From the NCBI GenBank assembly GCA_903867185.1, contig CAIPQK010000130.1, positions 1 through 38,466 of the forward strand: 38,466 nucleotides of DNA, written 5' to 3'. How positions within the stretch are numbered: position 1 is the first letter of the stretch; every line of letters starts with the position of its first letter. This DNA comes from an uncultured Candidatus Nemicrothrix sp. (GTDB taxonomy: Bacteria > Actinomycetota > Acidimicrobiia > Acidimicrobiales > Acidimicrobilacustridaceae). The notes beneath the pieces were generated by a model, which was not told the DNA's origin, did no database searches, and worked only from the letters and a program-made list of their open reading frames with translations. This document shows positions 1 through 10,983 of the stretch, piece after piece. Position numbers and translations under genes: made by a program.

Positions 1-1361
1 CCTACGTCGCGACGTACCGCGTTCTGTCGGCTGATGGTCATCCCGTAAGTGGTGCATTCATTTTCGGCGTCGGTTCCGGTGCCGTCGATACAAATGCTCG
101 ACCAACTTCGAGCGGTGACCGACTTTGGGAAATCATCGGCGACATCGCGCGAGCAATCATGTACTTGTCGGCCCTTCTTGCCGCTGGCGTTGCGTTCTTC
201 CTCGCGTTTCTTCACGACCAGGCCGATGATCGATGGCGGATTGTTCCGGTCGTTCGGATCGGTTCGTACCTTGCCGTAGTCGGCGCAATCGGCATCGTGA
301 TGAGTCAAGCGGCGCTCCTCACCGGAAAAGGAGCGGGCGCAATCACCGACACAACGGTGCTTCGGAACGTGCTCACCGAGAACCTCGGTTGGTCGCTCGC
401 GATACTGATGATTGGTCTCGCCGCCGTTCATCTCTCAACCGACATCACCAAAAGAGTCGTCTCACAATCGCTCGCTCTCTATGGCGGGCTGGTCGTCACC
501 GTTTCATTTGCTGTGTGGGGTCACGCGTCGGAACTCACGCCCCGCGTGCTCTCACTCGCGGCCGATGCGGTCCATGCCACCGCTGCCGCGCTGTGGTTGG
601 GTGGACTTGTTGGTCTGCTGATGGTGCTCAAGATGCGATCGGCCAGCTCGGTTCGGTCCACCGCGCTCATCATCGGTCGCTTCTCACGTATGGCGTTCTG
701 GACCGTTCTCGCGCTCGCGATTGCCGGGCTCACACTGACGCTGACTGGATCAAACGCAAGCATGCATTCGCTTGTCACCACGACCTGGGGTCAGCTCGTT
801 CTCGCCAAGATTGGCCTCACCCTCATTGTCGTGATCATCGCGGCTTGGAATCGACGCACGCTTGTGCCTTCGCTCACCGCGCCGGTCGAAGACGATCCCG
901 CATTACCCGTGCGTTGGGCGACGCTTCTGCGCACTGTACGAGCCGAAGCGCTTCTGTTAGTCGTCATAGTTGGCCTGACGGCAGTTTTGGTGAACACTCC
1001 TCCTGCTCGTTACGCCGCCACCGCGAAATCGGGGCGTGTCGATATCGTGCAACGTGTCGAGACTGGCCAAGTTGCACTCGCCGTTGACCCCGCTGTTGTC
1101 GGGTCAAATCGCGTTGAGGTTCGCTATACCGATGGGACTGGACAAAACATCAACGTGGCGAACAGTATGTCGATTGAGTTCTCGCAACCAAGTGCCGGAG
1201 TGGCGCCGATCACTCGACAAGTTCTGGCCTCCGAACCGGGAGTTTTCGTGATCGAAGGAAACGAACTTTCCGTTGCTGGCACTTGGACAATCACCGTTGC
1301 TGTTCGTACCGGAGATTTTTCTGAACAGCGCACCTCCTTCGAAGTCCCCGTTCATCGCTAA
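1..1361 (+). CDS. CopC-CopD copper resistance fusion protein (5' end outside window)
   Basis: This is the 3' part of a gene open in frame from base 3. The first residues read YVATYRVLSADGHPVSGAF, the C-terminal strand of a CopC domain. In CopC the Asp and His of the DGH motif are Cu(II) ligands. A CopD domain with about eight hydrophobic segments follows (bases about 150-1000), then an exported C-terminal beta domain of about 110 residues that resembles YtkA/FixH-like domains. CopC binds copper outside the membrane and CopD is thought to move it across. An internal ATG at 159 would give only the CopD part, but the CopC residues upstream show that the frame starts earlier. The next gene begins 17 bases downstream and is a second copper-binding family, so the two probably form an operon. 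Fusion of CopC and CopD is common in actinobacteria. Confidence 0.85.
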   Translation, partial: YVATYRVLSADGHPVSGAFIFGVGSGAVDTNARPTSSGDRLWEIIGDIARAIMYLSALLAAGVAFFLAFLHDQADDRWRIVPVVRIGSYLAVVGAIGIVMSQAALLTGKGAGAITDTTVLRNVLTENLGWSLAILMIGLAAVHLSTDITKRVVSQSLALYGGLVVTVSFAVWGHASELTPRVLSLAADAVHATAAALWLGGLVGLLMVLKMRSASSVRSTALIIGRFSRMAFWTVLALAIAGLTLTLTGSNASMHSLVTTTWGQLVLAKIGLTLIVVIIAAWNRRTLVPSLTAPVEDDPALPVRWATLLRTVRAEALLLVVIVGLTAVLVNTPPARYAATAKSGRVDIVQRVETGQVALAVDPAVVGSNRVEVRYTDGTGQNINVANSMSIEFSQPSAGVAPITRQVLASEPGVFVIEGNELSVAGTWTITVAVRTGDFSEQRTSFEVPVHR

Positions 1362-1378
1362 CCCCCCAAAGGATCGTC

Positions 1379-2050
1379 ATGAAGATGTCCCGTCGTTTCC
1401 TCGCAGCGTCCGCCGTTTCGTTCGCCGCAGTGGTTGCCCTTGCCGGTCCGGCATGGGCTCATGCCGATGCCACCGCAAAAGCGGAGCCCGCTGGTCGCAC
1501 CGCCATCACGATCTCGCTGGAACACGGCTGTAACGGCAACCCAACAACGGGCCTTCGCGTGTCGCTGCCTGCCGGAGCTACCGCCGTCAAGGGAATGGAC
1601 TCTGATGGATGGACCTCGACCGTCACCGCTTCAGAAATTTCGTGGACAGGTGGATCGCTTCCAGCCACAACCTCTGGCGACTTTGCCTTCAGTCTCATTC
1701 TCTCGCAACCATCGGGTTCGACCGTTGTGCTTCCGACCATTCAACGTTGCGCCAAGAACACTGAAATCGCCTGGATCGAAGCCGACAACGGCGACGAATC
1801 CGAATCCAGCCATCCCGCGCCGCAATTCGAAGTTCCCATCAATGACAGCGCCGCGGTTACTGGAACTGCAGGAAGTAACGCATCGCCGTCGACAACCGCG
1901 CGAATGGCAACACAAACAAACGCCATCACCGATGAAGGCAGCAAGACGAGCACTGGGGGCCTCTACGTCTTCATTGGAGTGTGCGCAGTTTTAGCTGGAG
2001 GTGCCGGCGCACTCTTCATGAAGTACAGAAAGAAGTCCCCAAAGGCTTGA
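1379..2050 (+). CDS. YcnI-like (DUF1775) copper-binding envelope protein
   Basis: The 223-residue protein has a signal peptide ending AWA, so the mature protein would begin at His28. An N-terminal histidine is the copper ligand in the YcnI/DUF1775 family. The body keeps family landmarks: a TTGLRVSLPAG strand, a SWTGGSLPA motif, and two cysteines (in HGCNG and in QRCAKN) that could form a disulfide. A Thr/Ser-rich linker leads to one transmembrane helix (about residues 195-215) and a basic tail, so it is anchored with the domain outside. AAAGGA lies about six bases before the ATG. It sits between CopC-CopD and another envelope protein, a common actinobacterial copper arrangement. The usual HV/HVTV start of the mature protein is not conserved here (HADA). 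Confidence 0.8.
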   Translation: MKMSRRFLAASAVSFAAVVALAGPAWAHADATAKAEPAGRTAITISLEHGCNGNPTTGLRVSLPAGATAVKGMDSDGWTSTVTASEISWTGGSLPATTSGDFAFSLILSQPSGSTVVLPTIQRCAKNTEIAWIEADNGDESESSHPAPQFEVPINDSAAVTGTAGSNASPSTTARMATQTNAITDEGSKTSTGGLYVFIGVCAVLAGGAGALFMKYRKKSPKA

Positions 2051-2057
2051 TCTGACG

Positions 2058-3083
2058 ATGACATTCGCGCGACGACTCGGATTGTGTTTCGCATTTGTTG
2101 TGGTGCTCGTTGTTCTGCGAGCTACTTCCGCAGAGGCTCTCTCTGTTCAACCAACCGATTGGAGTTCGTCGATCACCTCGATCTCACCTTCGGCCGAGGC
2201 TGTCAGCATTGAGGTTGTTGCGGGCGGCGAAGCCGTGCGCCTCACCGCGCAACCTGGTCACACCGTGGTCGTCTTGGGCTACCAAAATGAGTCCTACCTT
2301 CGAATTACTAGCGAAGGCGAAGTTCAGGCCAACGATCGATCTCCGACGTTTTGGGCGAACAAAAGTGCTACGGGAACCGGTTCTGTTCCAGCAACAGCCG
2401 ATACCAACGCCGAACCAGAGTGGACCACGATTGCTACTGACGGCTCAATGCTTTGGCACGACCATCGCGCTCACGCCATGCCGGGGATTGCCACCGCCAC
2501 GAACTGGACAATTCTCTTAACGGTTGATGGCTTGCCCGTTGTCGTTCGCGGTGAACTCACCCGTGCGCCAGCTCATGCGCCACTTCTGGAATTCATCCTC
2601 GCCATTCTTTCTGCTGCCCTTGTCGTGGTCCTCGGGTTTCGGTGGGCCTGGCGAACAAGCACTCTCGCTCTTCTCGTGGGAAGCATCCTGTCTTTCATCG
2701 TCTCTGTTGGTGGCTGGTTCAGCGCTCCTGCTGGGTTCCTCCACCCGTGGCTTCACCTCCTCGTAGCAATGCTTGCCACCGTCCTCGCTGTTGGCTCATC
2801 GCTACTCTCACGAGCTTCGAGTCGGTTGCGCGTAATGGTCCTACTTGCTGCCACCGCCGCATTGGGCTGGTGGGTTGCTCTCAACCTCCCCTCCCTCATC
2901 GCAGCGTTTATTCCGAATTCACTCTCTGCCAACATCGTCCGATTCGTCATTGCCCTCGGCGGCGGCATCGTTGTCGGCGTTGCTGTAATCATTGTGATGA
3001 GCGGTGGTTTCGCAGACCTTGCAACGCAGAATCAGGCCGTGGTCGGTAATGAAAGCGAGGCCGGCTCGGTTTCAGGTTTGTGA
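2058..3083 (+). CDS. Copper-cluster membrane protein with WHDHRAH motif, function unknown
   Basis: The 341-residue protein has a signal peptide ending near SAEA, an extracytoplasmic beta-rich domain (about residues 25-175) and four or five transmembrane helices (about 180-325). The exported domain contains ESYLRI and, near residue 135, WHDHRAHAM; the three closely spaced histidines and one aspartate could bind metal. Similar proteins occur beside CopC/YcnI genes in other actinobacteria, from memory, but I know of no assigned function. It follows the YcnI gene after seven bases, so co-transcription is likely. Its last 52 bases overlap the 3' end of the opposite-strand sigma factor gene. No Shine-Dalgarno sequence is visible, which suggests translational coupling. 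Confidence 0.75.
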   Translation: MTFARRLGLCFAFVVVLVVLRATSAEALSVQPTDWSSSITSISPSAEAVSIEVVAGGEAVRLTAQPGHTVVVLGYQNESYLRITSEGEVQANDRSPTFWANKSATGTGSVPATADTNAEPEWTTIATDGSMLWHDHRAHAMPGIATATNWTILLTVDGLPVVVRGELTRAPAHAPLLEFILAILSAALVVVLGFRWAWRTSTLALLVGSILSFIVSVGGWFSAPAGFLHPWLHLLVAMLATVLAVGSSLLSRASSRLRVMVLLAATAALGWWVALNLPSLIAAFIPNSLSANIVRFVIALGGGIVVGVAVIIVMSGGFADLATQNQAVVGNESEAGSVSGL

Positions 3084-3823
3084 TCGTTGCGCGTTGGCAG
3101 CGGGCCGTAGCGTCCCGAGATTGACCTACGAAGTTCGTGCAGCGCGTCGGTTCGCAGTTGGCTGATTCGAGAACGAGTCACCCCAAGTTCGTTCGCTAAT
3201 TCCGCCGCTGTCTGCCCATGAACGAATTGACCAAGAATCACTTCGCGCTGGCGACGAGGGAGCGCGTTGACCGCCTCGCGCAAATAGGCAAGAAGTTCCG
3301 CTTGCTCGAGGACGTCAGCGACATCGAGTTGTGCGCTATCGACAAGATCCTCGCTTCGGAACAGTGCTTTGCCGTCTTCGGAGGATTCATGATCAAGTCG
3401 ACCAACAGTGCTGATCTCGAGAAGCGCCTTGACCTTTTGGACCTTCTCGCAGGAGGTCCCCGATTCGGCGGCAAGTTCATCGATTGTTGGGCCTCGACCG
3501 TAGCGAGCGGTCAGCGCGTTCTCGACCATCGCAATACGGCGGGCAGCCGATCGAAGTGATCTCGGTGCCCAATCGTCGGCCCGCATCGCATCGAGTACCG
3601 CGCCACGAATTCGCGTTGCTGCGAAACGTTCGAATGGGATGCCGCGAGTTGGGTCAAACCTCCACGCTGCTTCGACCAATCCAAGGGCCCCAGCCCGAAT
3701 CAATTCGGCGCGTTCCACATGCCGCGGAAGATGTGTTGCAAGCGAGGCCACCACTTTCGGAACAACCTCGAGACCTTGCTCAATAAGCGCCGTGACCTCG
3801 GGATCCATTGATTTCCCGTTCAT
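3032..3823 (-). CDS. RNA polymerase sigma factor, FliA/WhiG family
   Basis: The 263-residue protein has sigma-70 regions 2, 3 and 4 in order. Region 2 (about residues 25-85) includes GLVEAAWRFDP and GIPFERFAATRIRGAVLD, typical of the FliA/WhiG group. Region 3 (about 95-140) includes RGPTIDELAAESG. Region 4 (about 190-240) has ALPRRQREVI and the helix-turn-helix GVTRSRISQLRTDALHEL. It has no N-terminal region 1.1, as expected for a group 3 alternative factor. AAGGGGG lies six bases before the ATG at 3823. FliA controls flagellar genes and WhiG controls sporulation genes; nothing in the window shows which regulon applies here. No anti-sigma gene is adjacent. The 3' end overlaps the convergent gene by 52 bases. 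Confidence 0.88.
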   Translation of the reverse strand: MNGKSMDPEVTALIEQGLEVVPKVVASLATHLPRHVERAELIRAGALGLVEAAWRFDPTRGIPFERFAATRIRGAVLDAMRADDWAPRSLRSAARRIAMVENALTARYGRGPTIDELAAESGTSCEKVQKVKALLEISTVGRLDHESSEDGKALFRSEDLVDSAQLDVADVLEQAELLAYLREAVNALPRRQREVILGQFVHGQTAAELANELGVTRSRISQLRTDALHELRRSISGRYGPLPTRNDHKPETEPASLSLPTTA

Positions 3824-4021
3824 GACTTGCCCCCTTCGCGCGTAGTGCGCGATCCCGCTCCCAAGAGATGACGAAACCCCCAGGCCGCCATCGTTCCCGC
3901 CAACCGCGTGATTGCCGGATCGACACCATAGGAACGGTCGCGACCCATTTTCTGGTCACCCCGGCCTCTTTTTTCTAGGTCAAGCGGCCCAAATCACTGG
4001 GACCAGCACCAGCACCGTCTC

Positions 4022-5014
4022 TCAGGCGCGTGATTCACCCTCAAAAACTGCCGCTCGGACGCCACGCCGGGCCAGTTCTGCGAGGAAGGCCAGGGAATCA
4101 ACTGATTCGGCCAATCCCGCCGCGCCCACGCGGTTCAGTGCTCCGTCGACAATGAATCGCGATGCGACGGCAGCCACCGCACCAGCAGCCACTGCTGGTC
4201 GGTCCATCGCTCCATAGACCACGACCGATCCTCGGCCTTCGCTACGACCGCGCACTTCAACGCGCACGGCGCCAGGGCCGCCTTCGGGATCGGTAGGCCA
4301 CAACATTGGCAAACGAGACGTGAGACGGTCGCGACGGGTTGCCGAAACTCGCGAGGTCACTCGTCGAACGTCGGGAAAAGCGGGAACCAACACGAGCGCG
4401 TCGGGGAGTTCAGCTCGATAACAATCCTGCGGACCAATCGGATCGGGAAACCAACACAGTTCGCGACCCGAACCGCCAGGCCGGAAATCCCATGCACCGT
4501 CTCGCCAATCGATCGCGCCACGACCGAGCGCACGGTGATGCTGGCGGGCGCAGGCCGGTCCACCCGTGCCCGACTTCGCAATATGAATCTCGTCGATCTG
4601 TTCGAATTTTTTTGTGGCATGCGCAGCAAGGACACAAGTGAGTCCGGGTGCAAATCCCGCTCCGACCACCACGTGCACGTTTCGCTCACGAGCTTGAGAA
4701 TCAAGCGCGAGGAGTGCTTTCACGTCGGTCACGTCATCGGACGTACTGACGACATGAATTCCTTGGCGAACAAAACGTTCAGCGAGATGAGTTTGCGTTC
4801 GCGCTGGACCAGAGAGCACCACGACATCGACATCGAGCGGATCATCGAGCGCACCACGATTGATGCTTGCTCTCTCGCCGAGGCTTTGCGCGACCATCTC
4901 GACGCGGGTTCGCCGCTCGTCACGAAGCACAACATCGTCGTCATCGGTGGACACAAGTTGTCGAGCAAGACGCGCACCTACCGCGCCAACACCGAGAATT
5001 CCGATACGCGCCAT
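4022..5014 (-). CDS. Saccharopine dehydrogenase-like NAD(P)-binding oxidoreductase
   Basis: The start chosen is the ATG at 5014, which opens MARIGILGVGAVGARLA, a Rossmann first strand with the GxGxxG dinucleotide motif. An upstream ATG at 5128 would add 38 residues of poor quality before this fold. GAGFAPGLTCVLAA (about residue 120) matches the saccharopine-dehydrogenase-like middle region. The 330-residue length is short for lysine-pathway enzymes. The substrate cannot be read from the sequence, so this should not be called a lysine enzyme. It is isolated between the sigma factor gene and tRNA-Ile, without an obvious Shine-Dalgarno sequence. The intergenic stretch 3824-4021 holds no gene or convincing terminator that I can see. 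Confidence 0.7.
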   Translation of the reverse strand: MARIGILGVGAVGARLARQLVSTDDDDVVLRDERRTRVEMVAQSLGERASINRGALDDPLDVDVVVLSGPARTQTHLAERFVRQGIHVVSTSDDVTDVKALLALDSQARERNVHVVVGAGFAPGLTCVLAAHATKKFEQIDEIHIAKSGTGGPACARQHHRALGRGAIDWRDGAWDFRPGGSGRELCWFPDPIGPQDCYRAELPDALVLVPAFPDVRRVTSRVSATRRDRLTSRLPMLWPTDPEGGPGAVRVEVRGRSEGRGSVVVYGAMDRPAVAAGAVAAVASRFIVDGALNRVGAAGLAESVDSLAFLAELARRGVRAAVFEGESRA

Positions 5015-5155
5015 GTCAGTCGAGACCAGGGCCAGAGAGTTCGCGCCAGCCGCCCGAACGAGGTGGAGCGACACCTGATCCGCGGAGCCGAACGGCGGCG
5101 GCGACGAGCGCCCCCATGCCGATGGCAACCATGGCCCGTCGGATCATTTTCATCG

Positions 5156-5229
<74 letters not shown>

Positions 5230-5282
5230 GAACTGGCCGGGGCGTCACCATACCGGACCCCCTCGCAGCCGGGAAAACCGGA

Positions 5283-5768
5283 TCAGGGACGGGGGTTGCG
5301 GGCCACCTGTGCTGTCTCGAGTTCGACCACCGTAAATCGAAGCCCACCAAAGACTCCGGCGATCAGATTGAACAGCACGCTGGTGATGACAGCGAACAGT
5401 GCCCCGGCCACAAAGAGGGCGATCCCGGCGACTGCCGCTCCTTCAAAAACCTTGATTCCATCAATGGAGAACGAGCTTTCGGCGAGCAACTGCGCGAGGA
5501 AGTTTTCGACCTTGCCAAGGCTGCCGGTCGCCACCGCTCCCTGCCACAGCAGCACGGCGGCCACATCGATGATGAGCCACAAACAAAGCGCAAAGGACAG
5601 CGACACCCGCAACATTGCCCACGGGTCGATCCGAGTCACAACCCGCTCTACCTGACGAGCCTTCACGGCCTTGCCCTGAGCCCTTGGTGCTCCCCTCTGG
5701 GGAGGAGGAGGGGCTCCGGGGGTCGGGGGCGCCGAGAAGCTAACTCCGGGCGTCTGGTCGACGGTCAT
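5283..5768 (-). CDS. DUF3566 transmembrane protein
   Basis: The protein (161 residues from the ATG at 5768) has a Pro-rich disordered N-terminus, then RIDPWAMLRVSLSFALCLW and two hydrophobic helices (roughly residues 58-80 and 108-135) ending in a VFGGLRFTVVELET segment. This is the DUF3566 pattern, the family of the mycobacterial protein next to gyrA. Its function is unknown; a role near the divisome or gyrase region is sometimes guessed but is not shown here. A GTG at 5816 would make a longer form overlapping the upstream gene. I prefer 5768 because TACACT lies exactly six bases before this ATG with no Shine-Dalgarno sequence, the pattern of a leaderless transcript. Confidence 0.85.
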   Translation of the reverse strand: MTVDQTPGVSFSAPPTPGAPPPPQRGAPRAQGKAVKARQVERVVTRIDPWAMLRVSLSFALCLWLIIDVAAVLLWQGAVATGSLGKVENFLAQLLAESSFSIDGIKVFEGAAVAGIALFVAGALFAVITSVLFNLIAGVFGGLRFTVVELETAQVARNPRP

Positions 5769-5774
5769 GGCCGA

Positions 5775-5780
5775 AGTGTA
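5775..5780 (-). promoter_or_regulatory. -10 element TACACT for leaderless DUF3566 mRNA
   Basis: On the minus strand TACACT is followed by six bases and then the ATG of the DUF3566 gene. TAnnnT about seven bases upstream of a start codon, without a ribosome-binding site, is typical of actinobacterial leaderless genes. The same hexamer with the same spacing precedes dciA. Confidence 0.5.
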
Positions 5781-5809
5781 CGCACCAACCGGCTCACCGC
5801 ACGACAGGG

Positions 5810-6142
5810 TCACCACTGGCGCCGGGCACGAGCAGTGGCCCGTTCATCTCCAAGCCGCACGATAACTTCGACCTCTTGGCCGCGAGCCTCAAAGGATTCA
5901 AGAACCACCCCATTGGCCTCGGCCACTGACCCGGCACGGTCCTCGCCCTCGGCCGCCCCCGCTAGAGCGACGGCGTCGGCTGCGGCCTGCGCCTGCGCTC
6001 GCCGATCAACCTGCATCCCGAGGCGAACAACAAGCAGACCCATGAGCGCAACGACGAGGAGGACAACCGCAACCATCGGGAGGATTTGTCCCGCGTCGCG
6101 GCGATTCGCTTTGCGGCAATCGCTCTTGCCTCGATAGTGCAT
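5810..6142 (-). CDS. Small Tad (TadE/G-like) pilus-type membrane protein
   Basis: The 110-residue protein opens with a basic stretch, then DAGQILPMVAVVLLVVALMGLL, a single N-terminal transmembrane helix, followed by DRRAQAQAAADAVALAGA. This is the Tad / putative Flp pilus assembly TadE/G-like signature found in short actinobacterial secreted proteins. The ATG at 6142 is preferred over a TTG at 6148 because GGGGGAG sits six bases ahead of it. No other tad or flp gene is present, so a pilus role cannot be claimed. It lies between gyrA and DUF3566, which are normally adjacent in actinobacteria, so it may be an insertion into that conserved pair. Confidence 0.75.
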   Translation of the reverse strand: MHYRGKSDCRKANRRDAGQILPMVAVVLLVVALMGLLVVRLGMQVDRRAQAQAAADAVALAGAAEGEDRAGSVAEANGVVLESFEARGQEVEVIVRLGDERATARARRQW

Positions 6143-6252
6143 GCACAACTCCCCCGTGGCGGATCACAAATCCGTTTTTCTCAACGACGGATCAGATCCG
6201 TGATGAACGCTGGGGAATCGCGACGGGTAAAACGCCCCGCCGAGGAAAAGAT

Positions 6253-8754
6253 TTACGCGTCGTCGTCTTCGGTGCCAAGCACCGGAGCAACCGAGGCAAC
6301 CGTCTGACCGCCCGTGACGTTCATGACTTTGACGCCGGTTGCATCGCGGCCCTGCGAAGAGATCTCGCGGACCTCCATGCGGATGACCGTGCCAACGCTA
6401 TTGATCACGAAGATTTCGTCGTCGATGCCAACCATGAATGCAGCAACAACCGAGCCCTTCTTCTCGTTGATCTTGATGCCACGAACACCCTGACCACCAC
6501 GACCCTGACGATTGAACTTGTCGAGTTGTGTGCGCTTTCCGTAACCACCATCGGTGACGATGAGGATGGCTGCGTCGTCACGAGTCACGTCGCAGGAAAC
6601 AACTTCGTCGCCAACACGCATCTTCATGCCGCGAACACCGGCTGCCGCTCGACCCATGGCCCGCACTTCGTCTTCGGCGAATCGAATGGCTTGACCCGCC
6701 TTCGACAGCATGAGGATGTCGTCGCCACCGTTGGTGGGAATGACGCGAACGAGTTCGTCGGTGTCTTTCAAATTGATAGCGATTAGGCCAGCGCGAAGCG
6801 AAGAGTCGTATTCGGTGAACTTGGTCTTCTTGACCTGACCGTTCTTGGTGCAGAAGAACAAGAACTTGTTGGTCTCGTAGTCACGAGTGTCGATGATCGC
6901 CTGGATCTTTTCATCGGGCTGCAGCGGAAGCAGGTTGACCACGGCCGTGCCGCGAGCAGTGCGTTCCTTCATCGGGATTTCGTGCGCCTTGAGTCGGTAC
7001 ACCCGACCGCGCGTTGAGAAGAACAGCAGATACGCATGCGCTGTCGTATGGATGATGTGCTGGACGTAGTCCTCGTCTTTGAGTTTGGTTCCGGCAACAC
7101 CGCGACCGCCGCGTCCCTGCAGCTTGAAGGAATCGGAAGACACGGTCTTGATGTAGCCCTTGGCCGACATCGTGACCACGAGCTCTTCATCGTCGATGAG
7201 GTCTTCGATATCGAGGTCGCCGACATCGAACGTGATCTGGCTGCGGCGAGGCTGCGCGTAGGTTTCGCGCACAGCGCCGAGTTCTTCGCTGATGACGGCA
7301 CGCTTTTTGGCGTCATCGCCAAGGATGGCTTCGAGTCCTTCGATGGTCTCGCGCAACTTGGCCATTTCCTCTTCGAGTTGCGACCGGCCCAAACGAGTGA
7401 GGCGCGACAACTGCATGTCGAGGATGTGCTCGGCCTGTTCGGTGGAGAACTCGAACGGTGCGGCCATAAGCGCTTCGCGAGCGGCCTGTTTATCGGCCGA
7501 TGCGCGGATCGCGGCGATGATTTCATCGATCAGGTCGAGCGCCTTCAGCAAACCTTCAACGATGTGCGCTCGGCGTTGTGCTTCGTCGAGGCGGTACTGC
7601 GAACGACGAGTAATGACTTCGATCTGATGATCGACATAGGCCACGAGTGCGTCGCGAAGATTGAGCGTGCGCGGAATGCCATCGACAAGCGCCACGGTGT
7701 TGACCGAGAAATTTGTCTGCAGCGGCGTGCGCTTGTAGAGGTTGTTGAGAATCACCAGAGCCGGCGCGTCGCGCTTGAGGCGCAGGACCAAACGCATCTT
7801 GCCCTTGGCGGATTCATCGTTGAGTTCCGCGATGCCCTCGAGTTCGCGGTTATCGACCAGTTCTTTGACCTTCACGATGAACTGGTTGGGGCTCACCTGA
7901 TACGGAAGTTCCGTAATGATGATGTGATCGGCGCGTGCGCCTTCTTCGATTTCTGCTTTGCCACGAAGCTTGATTGACCCGCGACCAGTTCGGTACGCGT
8001 CGATGATTCCTTGACGACCCATGATGAGCGCGCCGGTCGGGAAATCAGGGCCTTTGACGAACTCCATGAGATCGTCGGGCGTTGCTTCCGGGTGTTGGAG
8101 GAGGTGATTCACCGCGTCGATCACTTCAGCGAGGTTGTGCGGCGGAATGTTGGTTGCCATACCAACCGCGATTCCCTGCGAACCATTTACCAACAGGTTG
8201 GGGAAACGGCTGGGGAGAACTACTGGTTCTTGAAACTCACCTGAATAGTTGTCAACGAAGTCGACAGTGTTTTCGTCGATGTCCGCGAGCATGTCGAGTG
8301 CCATCGCCGCGAGTCGACATTCGGTGTAACGCGCTGCTGCCGGTGGTTCGTCAAGTGAACCGAAGTTTCCCTTCGGATGCACAAGCGGATGGCGCAATGA
8401 AAACGATTGGCCCATTCGGACGAGAGCGTCGTAAATCGCGGAGTCACCGTGTGGGTGATATTTGCCCATGACTTCGCCAGTAACGCGGGCGCATTTCATG
8501 GTCGGACGATCGGGAAGGGCACGAAGGTCGTACATGCCCCACAGGATGCGGCGGTGAACGGGCTTCAGGCCGTCGCGCGCGTCGGGAAGAGCACGCGAAA
8601 CGATGACCGACATGGCGTAATCAAGAAAGGAGCGTTCCATCTCCTCCTGGATCTCAATTGGCTCGATGGTCCCAAATGTCACCGGGGGCGCGTCACCTGT
8701 GCCGGTGTCGTCTCCGGAGTTTTCGCCATCGTCCGATGTCTTCTTCTTCGCCAT
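6253..8754 (-). CDS. gyrA: DNA gyrase subunit A
   Basis: This 833-residue protein is full length. The breakage-reunion domain holds the catalytic Tyr143 in ARYTECRLA. The quinolone-resistance region reads [15 protein letters not shown], with Ser105 and Asp109 intact at the two classic resistance positions, so no known quinolone-resistance change is visible there. The C-terminal beta-pinwheel carries two box motifs, QGRGGRG at residue 546 and QGRGGQG at residue 750. With GyrB it introduces negative supercoils using ATP, at and ahead of replication forks. It lies 35 bases downstream of gyrB on the same strand, almost certainly in one operon. The tail TEDDDA is acidic. The 104 bases after its stop (6149-6252) contain small inverted repeats but no clear terminator. 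Confidence 0.98.
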   Translation of the reverse strand: MAKKKTSDDGENSGDDTGTGDAPPVTFGTIEPIEIQEEMERSFLDYAMSVIVSRALPDARDGLKPVHRRILWGMYDLRALPDRPTMKCARVTGEVMGKYHPHGDSAIYDALVRMGQSFSLRHPLVHPKGNFGSLDEPPAAARYTECRLAAMALDMLADIDENTVDFVDNYSGEFQEPVVLPSRFPNLLVNGSQGIAVGMATNIPPHNLAEVIDAVNHLLQHPEATPDDLMEFVKGPDFPTGALIMGRQGIIDAYRTGRGSIKLRGKAEIEEGARADHIIITELPYQVSPNQFIVKVKELVDNRELEGIAELNDESAKGKMRLVLRLKRDAPALVILNNLYKRTPLQTNFSVNTVALVDGIPRTLNLRDALVAYVDHQIEVITRRSQYRLDEAQRRAHIVEGLLKALDLIDEIIAAIRASADKQAAREALMAAPFEFSTEQAEHILDMQLSRLTRLGRSQLEEEMAKLRETIEGLEAILGDDAKKRAVISEELGAVRETYAQPRRSQITFDVGDLDIEDLIDDEELVVTMSAKGYIKTVSSDSFKLQGRGGRGVAGTKLKDEDYVQHIIHTTAHAYLLFFSTRGRVYRLKAHEIPMKERTARGTAVVNLLPLQPDEKIQAIIDTRDYETNKFLFFCTKNGQVKKTKFTEYDSSLRAGLIAINLKDTDELVRVIPTNGGDDILMLSKAGQAIRFAEDEVRAMGRAAAGVRGMKMRVGDEVVSCDVTRDDAAILIVTDGGYGKRTQLDKFNRQGRGGQGVRGIKINEKKGSVVAAFMVGIDDEIFVINSVGTVIRMEVREISSQGRDATGVKVMNVTGGQTVASVAPVLGTEDDDA

Positions 8755-8789
8755 CTGTTGCCTGTGGTTCCTGTCGTCGGGCGGCTTCC

Positions 8790-10742
<1,953 letters not shown>

Positions 10743-10983
10743 TTACCGGGACTTCGCCGGTGGATTGTTTGCGTTACCTACACGTGCAACTTTTGCTGTG
10801 GGTTTTGCTGGAAACGTTCACGGTGAACGACAGCGTCACACGGCACATGAAACAAGGTTTCGGTACTGCGTGAACTGCGAGCACTGTGTGTTTCACAGCC
10901 CTGCGATCCTACCAGTGCAACGCGTGTTTTCCGGGTATTACCGGTGGCAAATCATGGCGCGCGTAGAACGACAGAGAACAGGG

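Noticed and set aside
6160-6200. Hairpin CGGAT/ATCCG followed by TTTTT on the plus strand, and palindrome CGGATCAGATCCG nearby
   Set aside because: The stem is only five base pairs and faces the plus strand, where no gene is transcribed; on the minus strand the T run is on the wrong side to end gyrA.
7036-7977. A 313-residue open frame on the plus strand
   Set aside because: It is the antisense frame of gyrA with no motif of its own.
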